Positions 17,278 to 26,662 of a DNA stretch of 64,000 bases are shown piece by piece. The notes beneath the pieces were generated by a model, which had not been told where the DNA came from, ran no database searches, and worked only from the letters and a program-made list of their open reading frames with translations. Both the position numbers and the translations under genes were made by a program. The stretch is taken from the NCBI GenBank assembly GCA_035935655.1, contig DASYWW010000040.1, positions 62,001 to 126,000 on the forward strand, in the 5' to 3' direction. This DNA comes from Candidatus Bathyarchaeia archaeon (GTDB lineage: Archaea > Thermoproteota > Bathyarchaeia > 40CM-2-53-6). Every line of letters starts with the position of its first letter. Within the stretch, counting starts at the first letter, position 1.

Positions 17278-18726
17278 TCAGCGTTCCACGGATCGTCTTG
17301 TCGTATCACTCTTTTGATCTACGGATCCTACAGTAGCGATGAGAATATCGTTGACGTTGGTTCCCGTGGGGCCGGTAACGATGAGATCTTTGAGTTTCTT
17401 GAAGAACTCATGCGAATTGTTCTCTCTGAGATACGTGTCGGCGTTCAGACCCTTTCTCAAACCTCTCTCGACCGTGCTACCATCCGCAACTGCTCCAGCC
17501 GCGCGAGTTGGACCGTCCATTCCATCTGTTCCGATAGAGGAGAGGAGGACATTAGGCATCCCTCGAATTGACATGGCACCTGACAAAACTAGTTCTTGGT
17601 TTCTCCCGCCACGCCCTTTTCCGTGGACGGTGACCGTTGTCTCGCCGCCAGCCACTATCGCAGCGGGTGGATTGATCGGGAGTTGGTTTTCGCGGATGTC
17701 AGATATGATGCCCGACACCACCTTTCCAACCTCTCTTGCTTCGCCTTGAATCCTGGTCGACAGTAACAACGTATGATATCCTCTTCTCTTCAGGACTCTC
17801 GCTGCCGCTCTGCAAGATTCCGTGTTGGTGCCGACGAGAACGTTGTGGACCCGTTTGAAGATCTTGGACCCTTCCTTGGGAGTCTCAGACAACTTGTCTC
17901 CGATTCCCTTCCTGATATGATTCCGAACTGATCCGGGAATCCTGTGCCAGAGCCCGCGTTCGTTCAGGACGTTGTAAGCATCCGAATAGGTGGTGCTATC
18001 CGGCACGGTGGGTCCGGACGCGATAGAATCCAGTCTATCGCCTACAACATCAGAGATGATGAAAGAAATGACCGTTGCAGGGTAGAGTTTCTCGGCGAGA
18101 CGACCGCCCTTTATTTCCGACAAATGCTTTCTTACAGTGTTAATCTCGTCGATTTTCGCTCCTGATTTGAGGAGAAGTTGGGTCGTCTTCTGTTTGTTTG
18201 AGAGGCTCAGACCCCTGGATGGTAACGGCATTAGCGCGGACCCTCCACCCGAAATTAGGCAGATCACTAGGTCGTTTCGGGAGGGTTGTCCGACGAGTTT
18301 GAGCATGTCTCTGACTCCCTGACAACCCCGTTGACTGGGGACTGGGTGAGTGGCCTGGTTGAACTCGATCTTGGAGCTCTTGGGCCAAGGATTGGTGTAA
18401 ACCGGGATGTTCACGGAGCCGCCTGTTACCCAACCATCAAGAATTCGTTCAATCTCCAAAGCCATGCTTGCAGCTGCTTTTCCTCCACCAATGACCAGTA
18501 CTCTCTTGAACTCTGGGAGTTTGAAAGAGAGCGTTCCGATCTCCAGCTCGTTCATGCACACCTTCACTTTTTTCCTGAGTATCGTTCGAGGGTCAGCTGC
18601 CAGAAGCGCGTGACTTAGCGCTTCTACCAGGGCCCGGCGTGACGAAGATCCGTTTTCTCTCAGCCGGAGGCGCCAAGAGTGTCGTGGGAGGCCGTTACTC
18701 TTCCGGTTGCGAGCGGAGGGCGTCAA
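17278..18726 (-). CDS. Glycerate 2-kinase (MOFRL family)
   Basis: About 480 residues. The N-terminal part has VLVIGGGKAAASMA, the middle LISGGGSALMPLP, and the C-terminal MOFRL domain AIVAGGETTVTVHGKGRGGR with SIGTDGMDGPT. It phosphorylates D-glycerate to 2-phosphoglycerate, the step that separates the non-phosphorylative Entner-Doudoroff route from other variants. Its stop is 5 nt from the enolase ATG. The N-terminal 25 residues are basic and low-complexity; a later start is possible. Confidence 0.93.
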   Translation of the reverse strand: MTPSARNRKSNGLPRHSWRLRLRENGSSSRRALVEALSHALLAADPRTILRKKVKVCMNELEIGTLSFKLPEFKRVLVIGGGKAAASMALEIERILDGWVTGGSVNIPVYTNPWPKSSKIEFNQATHPVPSQRGCQGVRDMLKLVGQPSRNDLVICLISGGGSALMPLPSRGLSLSNKQKTTQLLLKSGAKIDEINTVRKHLSEIKGGRLAEKLYPATVISFIISDVVGDRLDSIASGPTVPDSTTYSDAYNVLNERGLWHRIPGSVRNHIRKGIGDKLSETPKEGSKIFKRVHNVLVGTNTESCRAAARVLKRRGYHTLLLSTRIQGEAREVGKVVSGIISDIRENQLPINPPAAIVAGGETTVTVHGKGRGGRNQELVLSGAMSIRGMPNVLLSSIGTDGMDGPTRAAGAVADGSTVERGLRKGLNADTYLRENNSHEFFKKLKDLIVTGPTGTNVNDILIATVGSVDQKSDTTRRSVER

Positions 18727-18840
18727 GCTCAGGTCTTCCCATGAAACGTTCTATTTGGGGATACTTTTCGCGTGAAGCCACGCCTCAGGGATAGGGAGCT
18801 GGATGCGATTAATTACCGAGTTAGTCCGATTAGTGCGGCC

Positions 18841-19436
18841 ATGGAACGATACAAGATTCCGCTTGTTAATGCATCCGAAAGGACAATCGGATATGGTGAT
18901 AGATGGCGGGCTCATAGGGTGAGAGATGGCCTTGACGGCTTGGTCCTTGGAGAGAAACACGTAGGAATAACAATCGCATTTCTAGATAACGACGGAAGGA
19001 TACTTGTTCAGCTCAGAAGACACAGGATATTCGACAAGGTTTGGAGCCTCTCGGGCGATACTCATCCCAGAAAGTATGACACTCAGAAGGTGGAAACCCT
19101 CTCTGAAGCTGCAAGAAGATGTGCCAAAGAGGATCTCGGGGCCGTGATCAAGCATTGGCGTAAGGCACTCAGAGTGTCGTATTCTGCCCGAGACCCTCGC
19201 GACCCAAGGTATTGTGAGAATGAGCTATTGCATGTTCTAGCCACGAAGCACGACGGGCTTGTGCATATGAACAGAAAGAACGCGTACGAGTTGCGGTGGG
19301 CCAAGTTCTCGGAGATCTTGAGAGACTCACAGAGGACTTGAGAAAGGAGCCAGATGATCGCAAGTACGCACCTTGGGTCCATTCTATGTTTTCCCTCCCG
19401 GTTGAAACGGTAGAAGAAGCCTTGCTAGGCAACTAG
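18841..19436 (+). pseudogene. Nudix protein resembling type 1 isopentenyl-diphosphate isomerase, frameshifted C-terminus
   Basis: ATG 18841 (MERYKIPLVNASERTIG) is the likely start. The body reads like type 1 IPP isomerase: GITIAFLDNDGRILVQLRRH, VWSLSGDTHPRK, SEAARRCAKEDLG, ELLHVLATKHDG, ELRWAKFSEILR. The frame then hits a stop at 19341, but another frame continues LTEDLRKEPDDRKYAPWVHS to 19436, exactly as the family requires. One missing base near 19321-19327 explains this. The segment SGDTHP replaces the usual TNTCCSHP, so the catalytic Cys is absent and isomerase activity is doubtful. Confidence 0.7.
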
Positions 19437-19501
19437 GAGTGTGATCAGACGGAGGAGAGGATTGACGTTGTTAACCCAGCGACGGATTGCTGATTGCTGG
19501 T

Positions 19502-20035
19502 TTAGAAGTTCCAACGGGTCGCCCCGTATGGCTCGGCTGTGCCTAGGGCGAAGATAGTCCCGGGCTTCACTTCGTACACGTGCCACGGGGGTGGTCCTGC
19601 GCTGGGCGCACTGTACTCCGCCGTGAGTCCTCCTTTGACGACTGTCGGTTTCCATCCTTGATGTGTGAACGCTTCTGCAATTCGCTTGAGTCGAGCGGAG
19701 TCTACTATTCTTCTAGCTGGACCCTCGACCACAAGGTCGAAGTCGTGGGTTGCGATCGTTATGACGCTGTTTGGGTTGCGTTCAATGTTCTTGGCTTTAC
19801 GGGTCTTTGGTCCGGCGGTGAAGTAGAAGGAGTCGTCTACGAACACTATTCCCACGGGCATGACATGTGGTTTCCCGTCCGGATTGGTGGTTGCCAGCCA
19901 GGCGGTGTGCCGGTCTGGTCCTCCTGTCTTTGGGGCCTGAGTGATTCTTTGATGTAAGCGCTTTTGGACTTTCTCCCATGGGATTATGGGCGCGCCGTAG
20001 CCGTCAAGATTCTTCTTAGAGATCGGATCTTTCAA
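19502..20035 (-). CDS. Pyridoxamine-5'-phosphate-oxidase-like flavin/F420-binding protein
   Basis: 177 residues with a split-barrel pattern: TAWLATTNPDGKPHVMPVG, DDSFYFTAGPKTRKAKNIER, and NSVITIATHDFDLVVEG. These proteins bind FMN or F420 and act as oxidoreductases or cofactor carriers. The substrate is unknown. The LLM-type oxidoreductase at 34042 suggests F420 is made in this cell. It is divergent from the aldehyde dehydrogenase gene, with about 100 nt between them. Confidence 0.8.
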   Translation of the reverse strand: MKDPISKKNLDGYGAPIIPWEKVQKRLHQRITQAPKTGGPDRHTAWLATTNPDGKPHVMPVGIVFVDDSFYFTAGPKTRKAKNIERNPNSVITIATHDFDLVVEGPARRIVDSARLKRIAEAFTHQGWKPTVVKGGLTAEYSAPSAGPPPWHVYEVKPGTIFALGTAEPYGATRWNF

Positions 20036-20141
20036 CCCAGATCCCTCCCTATCATAATGGTCGCAAGTTGGACAACAGTTGTGAGCCTGGGTCGTGTTGG
20101 AGAAACGATATTACAGGTCGGATCTCCGATTGGAGGATTCA

Positions 20142-21689
20142 ATGTCTCGTTACCGGGGAGACACGTCAGGTGCTGAGTATTTGAAGAAATCATCTTTGGA
20201 GACAAGAGTCCAGTCGTTTGGAATGTATATCGATGGAGAATGGGTTCATTCGAAAACCGGGGAGAAGATTGACGTTGTTAACCCGACGACCGAGTGTGTT
20301 ATCGGCCGAGTCCCTCGGGCGAACCGGGAGGAAGTCAAGCAGGCCCTGGAAGCTGCGAATGACGCGCAGCCGAAATGGGAGGACACGCCCCCGATCAAGA
20401 GGGCTTCTTTCCTGTTCAAGATTGCACAGCTGATTCGTAGGGATAAGGAGAGACTTGCGGAAACTCTGACGGCTGAACAGGGCAAGCCTCTCTTCGAGTC
20501 CAGGCTGGAGATAGAAGGGTCGGCGCAGAACTTCGAGTACTACGCGGAATACGCTCGCAGAATACAAGGAGACGTTCTCCCGAGCGACAATGCTCGTCAG
20601 TCTATCATGATTCTCAAGCTGCCCTTGGGAGTAGTCGCATCTATCACGCCCTGGAACTTCCCGTCAGCCACAGTTGCTAGGAAACTTGCTCCAGCGCTGA
20701 TAACTGGGAATACCGTGGTTACCAAGCCATCCAGCAATACGCCGCTGAGTACAGTCGAACTGGTTAGACTCGGGGAAGAAGCGGGATTGCCGAAGGGCGT
20801 CTTGAACATGGTGACAGGGAGTGGAGAACTGGTCGGGGACGAGCTTGTCTCCAACAAGATCACCTCGCTAGTCACGATGACGGGCAGTACGGAGGCTGGT
20901 CAGAAAATAATGGAAAGGGCATCCAATCATGTCGCAAAACTCATACTCGAGCTTGGCGGAAAGGCGCCATTCATCGTCTGGAACGACGCTGATCTGTCAT
21001 GGGCGCTCCGCTGCGCAATCTGGGCCAGGTTCTGGAACTGCGGGCAAACATGCATCTGCTCAGAGAGAGTCTATCTTGACGAGAAAGTGAAGAATCGGTT
21101 TCTTCCAGCATTCGTGAAAATGGCCAAAGCGCTTCGGATAGGCGACCCAAGGAACAATGGGACGGACATCGGGCCCATGGTAAGCGAGCAAGAAAGAGAG
21201 ACAAGCATCAAGTTTGTCGAACTTGCCAGAGATGAGGGTGGGAAAGTGATCATCGGAGGAGAGAAACCGAAAGATCTGGGTAAAGGATGGTTCTTTGAGC
21301 CGACAGTCATAGAAGACGTCGGCCAGAAGTCATCGCTAGTCCAAAACGAAATATTCGGACCTGTCGTACCGGTCCTTACCGTGGACAGCTTTGACCGGGC
21401 GATCGAGTATGCGAACGACTCGAAATACGGTCTAGCATCCTACGTCTTCACCAAAGATAACGCTCGAGTCTTCAAGGCAATGCACAAGATCAAGTTCGGG
21501 GAATGCTACATCAACCAGGTGGGACCCGAACAACTTCAAGGAGCGCATACAGGTTTCCGACAATCCGGGCTAGGTGCCGAAGGATCACGATATGGCCTGG
21601 AACAGTACACCCAGCTCAAGACGTGCTACGTTGACTGGAACGACAAACCAAATCTGCCCTACCTCTTTCCATACGGACCTAGGGAATAG
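20142..21689 (+). CDS. Aldehyde dehydrogenase, probable glyceraldehyde dehydrogenase
   Basis: ATG 20142 gives MSRYRGDTSGAEYLKK; an upstream GTG/TTG frame is poorly protein-like. About 515 residues with all ALDH marks: ITPWNFPSATVARKLAPAL, TGSTEAGQKI, general base Glu in LELGGKAPFIVWNDAD, nucleophile Cys in FWNCGQTCICSERV, and EIFGPVVPVL. In the adjoining pathway it would oxidise D-glyceraldehyde to glycerate. The gluconate dehydratase starts 15 nt downstream, then glucose dehydrogenase, forming an operon. Confidence 0.88.
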   Translation: MSRYRGDTSGAEYLKKSSLETRVQSFGMYIDGEWVHSKTGEKIDVVNPTTECVIGRVPRANREEVKQALEAANDAQPKWEDTPPIKRASFLFKIAQLIRRDKERLAETLTAEQGKPLFESRLEIEGSAQNFEYYAEYARRIQGDVLPSDNARQSIMILKLPLGVVASITPWNFPSATVARKLAPALITGNTVVTKPSSNTPLSTVELVRLGEEAGLPKGVLNMVTGSGELVGDELVSNKITSLVTMTGSTEAGQKIMERASNHVAKLILELGGKAPFIVWNDADLSWALRCAIWARFWNCGQTCICSERVYLDEKVKNRFLPAFVKMAKALRIGDPRNNGTDIGPMVSEQERETSIKFVELARDEGGKVIIGGEKPKDLGKGWFFEPTVIEDVGQKSSLVQNEIFGPVVPVLTVDSFDRAIEYANDSKYGLASYVFTKDNARVFKAMHKIKFGECYINQVGPEQLQGAHTGFRQSGLGAEGSRYGLEQYTQLKTCYVDWNDKPNLPYLFPYGPRE

Positions 21690-21704
21690 CCAGGTCATTA
21701 CCGA

Positions 21705-22892
21705 TTGAAGATTAGCAACGTCGAAATCTACCAGCTGGGAGAGCAATCCTCGCCGGGGAGTGCAACCTGGGCCAGCAATTCCATCCTGCTAAGGCTGACG
21801 ACCTCGGATGGGCTCGTAGGTTTTGGAGAGGCCGTCCCGACCCTTCGCGTGCAACCGGTCATCCAGGCGTTGCGCGAAGTTGAACGGGTCTACAAGGGAA
21901 AGGATCCGCTTGATGTCGAGAAGAACATGCATGAGTGGCACAAGCACGACTTTTACATGCCAATGTCCTTCGAGTCGACAACAGCCGCCAGCGCGTTCGA
22001 CATAGCCTGCTGGGACATTATCGGGAAACATTTCGGAGCACCAATTCACGATTTGATAGGTGGTACTTTCCGATCTCGAGTCCGATTATATCTCAACGGC
22101 TGGTACAACGACTGCGTCACACCCACTCAGTTTGGTGAAGCCGCAAGAAAATCGGCGGCTCAGGGCTACACGGCCCTGAAGTTCGACCCCTTTGGAGATT
22201 CATACGACTATATCGAAAAACCGGACCTCAACCTCGCCCGTTCACGCGTGAAAGCGGTCCAAGAAGCAACTCAGGGCAAGATCGATTTATTGATCGAACA
22301 CCATGGAAGATTCAATCCCACCTCAGCGATCATGGCTGCGAAGATGCTGGAAGAGTTCTCTCCCCTCTTCGCAGAAGAACCAATACATCCAGACAATATT
22401 GACGGCTTGAAGAAGTATCGAGCAGCGACAAGTCTTCGAGTCGCGCTCGGAGAACGCCTGCTCACAAAGGAGCAAGTCATTCATGTACTCTCGAACAATC
22501 TAGCAGACTTCCTCCAAGTTGACCTCACCAACATCGGCGGAATCACGCAGGCTCGAAAGATCAGCGCAATCGCTGAGTCGTACGGTGTTGAGATGGCATT
22601 CCACAACGCGTTCGGTCCCATCCAGAACGCGGCAACGATTCAGCTGGACGCCACAATTCCGAATTTCCTAATCCAAGAATCCTTCTACGACTGCTTCTCG
22701 GAGTGGAAAAGACAGCTAGTAAACAGCGAGCCCAAGATTGAGCGTGGTTACAGTACGATTCCGAACAAGCCTGGGATCGGGGTGGATGTCAACGAGAAAA
22801 TTCTCGACAAGTACAAGGTCGAGGGCCAAGAATACTTCAACCCTGCAGAGCCTGTCTGGGTCGTCAAGAACACCTGGAAGAATCCCAGGTAG
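21705..22892 (+). CDS. Gluconate (galactonate) dehydratase, enolase superfamily
   Basis: 395 residues, TTG start (MKISNVEIYQL). The mandelate racemase/muconate lactonising barrel shows ALKFDPFGDSYDYIEKP, LLIEHHGRFNPTSA, LFAEEPIHPDN (metal ligands), VALGERLLTKEQ and AFHNAFGPIQNAA. The sequence is close in style to characterised archaeal gluconate dehydratases, which dehydrate gluconate and often galactonate to the 2-keto-3-deoxy acid. It sits between aldehyde dehydrogenase and glucose dehydrogenase; the gaps are 15 and 23 nt. Confidence 0.88.
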   Translation: MKISNVEIYQLGEQSSPGSATWASNSILLRLTTSDGLVGFGEAVPTLRVQPVIQALREVERVYKGKDPLDVEKNMHEWHKHDFYMPMSFESTTAASAFDIACWDIIGKHFGAPIHDLIGGTFRSRVRLYLNGWYNDCVTPTQFGEAARKSAAQGYTALKFDPFGDSYDYIEKPDLNLARSRVKAVQEATQGKIDLLIEHHGRFNPTSAIMAAKMLEEFSPLFAEEPIHPDNIDGLKKYRAATSLRVALGERLLTKEQVIHVLSNNLADFLQVDLTNIGGITQARKISAIAESYGVEMAFHNAFGPIQNAATIQLDATIPNFLIQESFYDCFSEWKRQLVNSEPKIERGYSTIPNKPGIGVDVNEKILDKYKVEGQEYFNPAEPVWVVKNTWKNPR

Positions 22893-22915
22893 CTTGGAAG
22901 TCCAGCTCGATCTAT

Positions 22916-23974
22916 ATGCGAGCCCTCGTCGTAACCCCAGGCGTCAAAAATAGTATCAAATTAGCACAAATCGACCCGCCGAGTCCAACTGCATCGCAAG
23001 CACTGCTTCGCGTCCGAGAGATCGGTGTATGCGGAACGGATATGGATCTCAACCAGGGCTTCTACGGTGAGGCCCCTCCAGGATCTAGTTATCTCGTAAC
23101 AGGGCATGAGTCTCTCTCAACAGTAGAGAGTATTCCCAAAAACAATCAGGGAATTTCAAAGGGCGACCTGGTGGTTCCAACCGTTCGTCGGCCCGACGAT
23201 TGCATTAACTGTCAGCACGGCGAGTCCGACATGTGCCTGACCGGAAATTACAAGGAGCATGGAATCAAGGGATTGCACGGGTTCGGCTCTGACTACGCGG
23301 TTTCTGACTTCAACTACATGGTCAAGGTCCCATCAGAGCTTGCGGATGTCGCGGTTCTACTCGAACCTATGAGTGTCGGAGAGAAAGGCGTCTACCAAGC
23401 CTTCAAGATCCAAGAACGAATGCTCTGGAAACCCCAGAGAGCACTCATTCTAGGAGCCGGCCCGGTAGGACTCCTGACCACCTATCTGCTGAGACTCAAA
23501 GGCCTCGACGTAGTTGTGACCGCTACTCGAACCAAAGACAGCATCAAAGCACTGCTTGCTCAACGCGTCGGCGGAACCTATGTCAACACGATCGAGCAAC
23601 CGCTACAGACGCTTGGCAAGTTCGACCTGATAATGGAAGAAACAGGGTCAGCACAGGTCGCGATGCAAGCAACCGGAATGCTCAACACAAACGGCATCAT
23701 GTGTTTTCTCGGAATCTACGCACCAACAGAAGCGCCCGAGGACATAGGCTCGTTCTACAAGGATGTTGTCTTGGGCAACAAGACCTTCTTCGGATCGGTC
23801 AACGCCAACATCAACTACTTCCGCATGGGTTTGAAGGATCTTGCTGAGATTCAGAGACGATTCCCTGAGGTCTTGAGGGATACGATTAGCATGAGAATAG
23901 CACCTGAGGATTTTCAAAAGGCGTACAGTCCGAACAAAGACAACATCAAAACTGTTATCAAATTCCAGAACTAG
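22916..23974 (+). CDS. Glucose 1-dehydrogenase (zinc MDR family)
   Basis: 352 residues. The N-terminal catalytic domain has EIGVCGTDMDLNQGFYGEAP and TGHES (catalytic zinc ligands), and a lobe with DDCINCQHGESDMC. The nucleotide-binding domain shows ALILGAGPVGLLTTYLL, followed by VTATR, consistent with NAD(P). A late HNIN-type loop (NANINYFRMG) is typical of archaeal glucose dehydrogenases. It oxidises glucose, and commonly galactose, to the lactone as the first step of the local Entner-Doudoroff pathway. Confidence 0.9.
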   Translation: MRALVVTPGVKNSIKLAQIDPPSPTASQALLRVREIGVCGTDMDLNQGFYGEAPPGSSYLVTGHESLSTVESIPKNNQGISKGDLVVPTVRRPDDCINCQHGESDMCLTGNYKEHGIKGLHGFGSDYAVSDFNYMVKVPSELADVAVLLEPMSVGEKGVYQAFKIQERMLWKPQRALILGAGPVGLLTTYLLRLKGLDVVVTATRTKDSIKALLAQRVGGTYVNTIEQPLQTLGKFDLIMEETGSAQVAMQATGMLNTNGIMCFLGIYAPTEAPEDIGSFYKDVVLGNKTFFGSVNANINYFRMGLKDLAEIQRRFPEVLRDTISMRIAPEDFQKAYSPNKDNIKTVIKFQN

Positions 23975-24034
23975 CCCGATGGGTCGTCAACAATCCTGAA
24001 ATACGCCAACAAGCGGGTTTCAGATGATCTTTCA

Positions 24035-24454
24035 TTGGCTCCTGATGATTGTTCCAGGCACACGCTCGTCTCCCATGTCGCCGTCCTTCATCACAACTCC
24101 GCTCTCCTTGTGAAGTACCGAGAAATGCCTGATGGCCAAAAGGGCTGGTTCCTCCCAAACGACGACTTGAAACACGTTGAGCATCCTGAAGAAGGAGCTA
24201 AGAGAATATTGAGAGAACAGGTGGGAATTGAACCTTCGACCCTGAAGCTCGCTCAGATAGAATCTTTTGTAGGCAACAACAAGACCTGGCACTTGATCTT
24301 TGACTTTCTAGCCTTTCCATTATCCATGAAAATCACCAAGGCTCCGAGCCTACTGGACGCTCAATGGTTCGAAATCGACAAACTCCCACCCGCCTCCGAG
24401 TTCGCTCATCACGGATGGGGCCACTCAGCCCTACTCAAACTCGCGAAACCCTAG
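24035..24454 (+). CDS. Nudix-fold protein with degenerate Nudix box
   Basis: 139 residues, TTG start. The fold is recognisable (LVSHVAVLHHNSALLVKY, GWFLPNDDLKHVEHPEEGAK, DAQWFEIDKLP), but the box reads RILREQVGI where REUxEExGU is expected; two metal-binding Glu positions are changed to Ile and Gln. It may not hydrolyse nucleoside diphosphates, or may use other ligands. It follows glucose dehydrogenase by 60 nt on the same strand and could be a regulator or housekeeping add-on of that operon. Confidence 0.65.
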   Translation: MAPDDCSRHTLVSHVAVLHHNSALLVKYREMPDGQKGWFLPNDDLKHVEHPEEGAKRILREQVGIEPSTLKLAQIESFVGNNKTWHLIFDFLAFPLSMKITKAPSLLDAQWFEIDKLPPASEFAHHGWGHSALLKLAKP

Positions 24455-24481
24455 CTCTAGGCCTGGAAAAGCCGGTCGAAG

Positions 24482-24709
24482 TTGGGAATTCGCGAGGACG
24501 TCTCCTATGGCGCTGGCATTGTAGGTGCGGCTGCGTTTGGAGGCCTCGTCTGGTTTCTCAATTCTCCTCTATTAGGAGTCATTGCAAGGGTCCTCCTCGG
24601 CACCGGGTTGGCCCTGCTAACTCAGTCCAGAACGCAGAAACGGATTTGGAGACGGGAACTTGGACTCAAGAACATTGAAACGATCTACGGACTCTCTACC
24701 GAGAGATAA
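24482..24709 (+). CDS. Small membrane protein
   Basis: 75 residues, TTG start, 27 nt after the Nudix gene. One or two hydrophobic segments (GIVGAAAFGGLVWFLNSPLL and VIARVLLGTGLALL) precede a basic C-terminus (QKRIWRRELGL). No family recognised. Confidence 0.5.
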   Translation: MGIREDVSYGAGIVGAAAFGGLVWFLNSPLLGVIARVLLGTGLALLTQSRTQKRIWRRELGLKNIETIYGLSTER

Positions 24710-24760
24710 CCGCGAACCTGGCGAAGGGCTCGCCCACAGCGAAGACATCGTTTCAAATGC

Positions 24761-25468
24761 TCAACACCACGGAATGGCAGAGGAAGGCAGTTTCTTGCCA
24801 TGCCATCTTCCTCTGATCACCTCAACCGAGTAAGGAACGTCAGAGTTTGCATAACCGGCGTATCGTCCGCTTTCCCTGAGAAAGTAAACGCCAGTAGCTA
24901 GGAGCAAGAGGAGACCCAGCGCGATCGAAGGGCTGAAGTTCCGTATGGTGGCGACATTGGAACCAACGCCCGCAAACAGGATCGCTGACATTGCCGTCAT
25001 GAGGGCGGCTCGGGCAATGACTTTCGAACTTGATTCGCCTAGGACTTTGAGGATGAACTTGTGGAATCTTCGGGCTATTACGTACGCCAGCAAAACAGCG
25101 ACTACGGCCACAGGGACATTAGTGACATAGGCCCCACGACCCACATAAGCTGGAAGAACCTCGTTCATCCAGGCGACCGTAATGCTGTAACCGTAGGCTC
25201 CTAATCCTACGAGGAAGAAAATCCATCCACGATACCGGTCGACCGTCGACGATCTCACGAGGGCTCCTCTGACGTAGCCGTAATAGAATGGAAGCACCAT
25301 CCCCAAGACGATTAGAGGAATTGCCGTAACTAAGCTCGCAGATGGGTTGATCGATGCGCGTATCACAGCGAACATAACACCCACAGTGGAGGAAAGGAAG
25401 AGCAGGGCAGAGTCGAGTTTCCCCACTCGAAGCCTTCCATCAAAATAACGCTTGGAGAGTCGTGTCAA
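24761..25468 (-). CDS. Multi-span membrane protein
   Basis: 235 residues with about six hydrophobic spans separated by short basic loops (RYFDGRLRVGKL, RSSTVDRYRGW, VIARRFHKFILK). ATG or GTG start near 25468. Its 3' end faces the small membrane gene on the plus strand. No known family or catalytic motif. Confidence 0.7.
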   Translation of the reverse strand: MTRLSKRYFDGRLRVGKLDSALLFLSSTVGVMFAVIRASINPSASLVTAIPLIVLGMVLPFYYGYVRGALVRSSTVDRYRGWIFFLVGLGAYGYSITVAWMNEVLPAYVGRGAYVTNVPVAVVAVLLAYVIARRFHKFILKVLGESSSKVIARAALMTAMSAILFAGVGSNVATIRNFSPSIALGLLLLLATGVYFLRESGRYAGYANSDVPYSVEVIRGRWHGKKLPSSAIPWC

Positions 25469-25747
25469 CCTATTAATTTGGTTCTAGTCCGCCCGTACTA
25501 AGTCTTACAATTAGGTTGTAGAAGAAAGTGACGAAACGGTCGAGTGTGACGCATTTTGTCGAAGGAAGGATCCAGTAAGAATTAGAAACATGTCCCCGCT
25601 AGAGCCATGAGCAATGAATGTCAGTCCCCATCTTCGTACGCTCTGGGGTCAATACTTAAATCGAATGTGGAACAAGAAGCGTAGGCCGAACCGTAACTGT
25701 TCAGAGTCGGCTGGCGGCCAAACGCTTGGGTCTTCGAAGAGAATGGG

Positions 25748-26308
25748 TTAGGCCCGTGAGGAGATCTGGCCGAGTTTTGTTCCGCAGCTCTTACAGAATA
25801 GCGCGTCGGCAGGATTCGCTGTCTTGCAGTTTTCGCAGATCTTTGGCCCTTGCACGGGTCCAGTTCGTGGAGTGTCGTCCGGCCATGGCAGAACAGCATT
25901 CTCTAGTGAGCTTCCTTCTATTGTCCGATGAGCGAGCATGGAGCCATAGCCTCCTAGAAATCCCCAGATCGGAATGGTGAGGATGAGAAAGAGAACCTGT
26001 TCTCCTCCTACCGAGTTGCCAAGTCGAAGCCCGTTCAGTATCCCGTACACAAGTCCTATGACGACTCCGACGATAGCACCGTTTTGCCTTGACTGGCCAG
26101 CGGATGTGAATCCGGCAATTGCGCCTGCAAGAGCAGGAACTGCAAAGAAGATGACTAGATCAATGGGTTGAAAATTTGATAATGGGTTTTCAGATGCAAA
26201 GACAACCAGTAGTGTTCCAGATAGTATTCCAACTAGGATTGAGAGATCTCGGTGTTGGAATCTTGCTGCTGTTACGGAGATCGATTGCTCCATTAAGGTT
26301 GGATTCAA
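25748..26308 (-). CDS. Membrane protein with C-terminal zinc ribbon
   Basis: 186 residues. Four hydrophobic spans (ILVGILSGTLLVVFA, LVIFFAVPALAGAIAGF, GAIVGVVIGLVYGILNGL, VLFLILTIPIWGFLGGYG) are followed by a linker and a ribbon CENC...CKSC at about 157-178. Same design as the genes at 3248 and 32476. Upstream 25469-25747 shows nothing convincing. Function unknown. Confidence 0.75.
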   Translation of the reverse strand: MNPTLMEQSISVTAARFQHRDLSILVGILSGTLLVVFASENPLSNFQPIDLVIFFAVPALAGAIAGFTSAGQSRQNGAIVGVVIGLVYGILNGLRLGNSVGGEQVLFLILTIPIWGFLGGYGSMLAHRTIEGSSLENAVLPWPDDTPRTGPVQGPKICENCKTANPADALFCKSCGTKLGQISSRA

Positions 26309-26662
26309 AGATCGTTGAGTTCTTATTCCTTGCTTTTGTGGAAAACCAAAATGCGAAAAGACACAAATTTACAGAAAAAAGTATACTGCAACATTCAATA
26401 TTTCCATCTCTCGCGCTTTTTTCGACTGAAGTTCGGCTTCAAGAACCGAGGGTCGAGCTCGTCTGACTTCGATCGAATATTCGGGTCTTTTCCATCTTTA
26501 CGCTTGCACAGGATTCTCAGAGTCCACTTTAGAATGGATACGGCACGCCTATGGTGCCCAGTCCTCGTGAGTTTCTGAATCCTTCATAGGTCTCCATTGG
26601 TTACAGGGCCCCTTTGTTGGCAAAATCGAGAAAGCTAGCTTAGCGTATTGGTGGCTTGATCG
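26309..26662. other. Intergenic, 350 nt, no gene seen
   Basis: A-rich near 26340-26400 (likely promoter area for the leftward gene at 26308) and otherwise featureless. Several open frames exist but have no protein character. Confidence 0.4.
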
